Below are positions 14,453-14,622 of a stretch of 14,622 nucleotides of DNA, piece after piece. A model generated the notes under the pieces. It was not told where the DNA came from. It saw nothing but the letters and a program-made list of their open reading frames with translations, and ran no database searches. The stretch lies in contig JAIXYA010000158.1 in the NCBI GenBank assembly GCA_027490485.1, positions 1 to 14,622 of the forward strand, in the 5' to 3' direction. Each line of letters begins with the position of its first letter. Position 1 is the first letter of the stretch. Source of the stretch: Comamonadaceae bacterium. GTDB lineage: Bacteria; Pseudomonadota; Gammaproteobacteria; Burkholderiales; Burkholderiaceae_C. The translations under genes were made by a program, and so were the position numbers.

Positions 14453-14622
14453 ATGAACAATTGCATTCGCCTCCACTCTGCCGATGACGTGGTCATCAGC
14501 CGCCAACAACTGCTCTCAGGCGCCACGGTGGAGGGCGTCACGGTGCGTGGCCTGATCCCACCGGGTCACAAAATCGCCACCCGTGCGATTGACAGTGGCG
14601 CCCCGGTGCGCCGCTACAACCA
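14453..14622 (+). CDS. UxaA/altronate dehydratase family protein, N-terminal SAF domain (cut by window edge)
   Basis: Only the first 56 residues are present. They begin MNNCIRLHSADDVVISRQQL and continue with VEGVTVRGLIPPGHKIATRAI and GAPVRRYN, the pattern of the SAF domain that opens UxaA/GarD-type sugar-acid dehydratases. These enzymes dehydrate altronate, galactarate or, in some bacteria, L-fuconate or other aldonates to 2-keto-3-deoxy acids. It follows dctM by 13 bp, so uptake and dehydration are probably co-expressed. Whether the catalytic domain is fused or encoded by a separate gene cannot be seen. The start is the only ATG in reach, with no strong Shine-Dalgarno (GGTTTTTTT upstream). 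Substrate is inferred from the neighbouring SDR and FAH genes. Confidence 0.8.
   Translation, partial: MNNCIRLHSADDVVISRQQLLSGATVEGVTVRGLIPPGHKIATRAIDSGAPVRRYN

Noticed and set aside
13045..14541. Minus-strand open frames opposite dctM (230 and 265 codons)
   Set aside because: Their products are low-complexity His/Gln-rich sequences, antisense to a textbook DctM protein with in-frame membrane segments.

Overview
The window looks like chromosomal DNA from a betaproteobacterium. The protein sequences and gene order fit Burkholderiales, most likely Comamonadaceae (a freshwater Rhodoferax/Limnohabitans-type organism). This is inferred from protein resemblance, the run of a PTR1-type reductase, folB and ttcA, and GTCATTGCGA-type repeats; no database search was made. 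Coding density is high, no gap without a gene reaches 300 bp, and I saw no tRNA, rRNA, CRISPR array, insertion sequence or phage gene.

Region 1 (1-5285, minus strand) reads leftwards. It holds a MidA/NDUFAF7-type methyltransferase, a 64-residue DUF2905 membrane protein, the efflux adaptor mdtA, and mdtB, an RND pump cut by the window edge. The four are tightly packed and may share a transcript.

Region 2 (5284-7317, plus strand) diverges from region 1 with essentially no space between. It contains a pteridine reductase of the PTR1/FolM type, folB (dihydroneopterin aldolase) and ttcA (tRNA 2-thiocytidine synthetase). The first two point to folate or other reduced pterins.

Region 3 (7318-7541) is a convergent intergenic space filled by nested inverted repeats built on TCATTGCGA.

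Region 4 (7542-14622) is a divergent catabolic locus. Leftwards run a DHRS6-like SDR, a second SDR, a fumarylacetoacetate hydrolase (FAH) family enzyme and a periplasmic di-haem cytochrome (DUF1111). Rightwards run a complete TRAP transporter (dctP, dctQ, dctM) and the start of a UxaA/altronate dehydratase family gene. Together they describe a non-phosphorylative route: TRAP uptake of a sugar acid, dehydration by the UxaA protein to a 2-keto-3-deoxy acid, oxidation at C4 by an SDR, and hydrolysis of the 2,4-diketo acid by the FAH enzyme to pyruvate plus a small hydroxy acid. L-fuconate or a related 6-deoxy-aldonate is the best guess for the substrate. A 23-bp palindrome overlaps the likely dctP promoter between the two arms and is a good candidate for the local operator. 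The di-haem cytochrome is the odd member of this locus.
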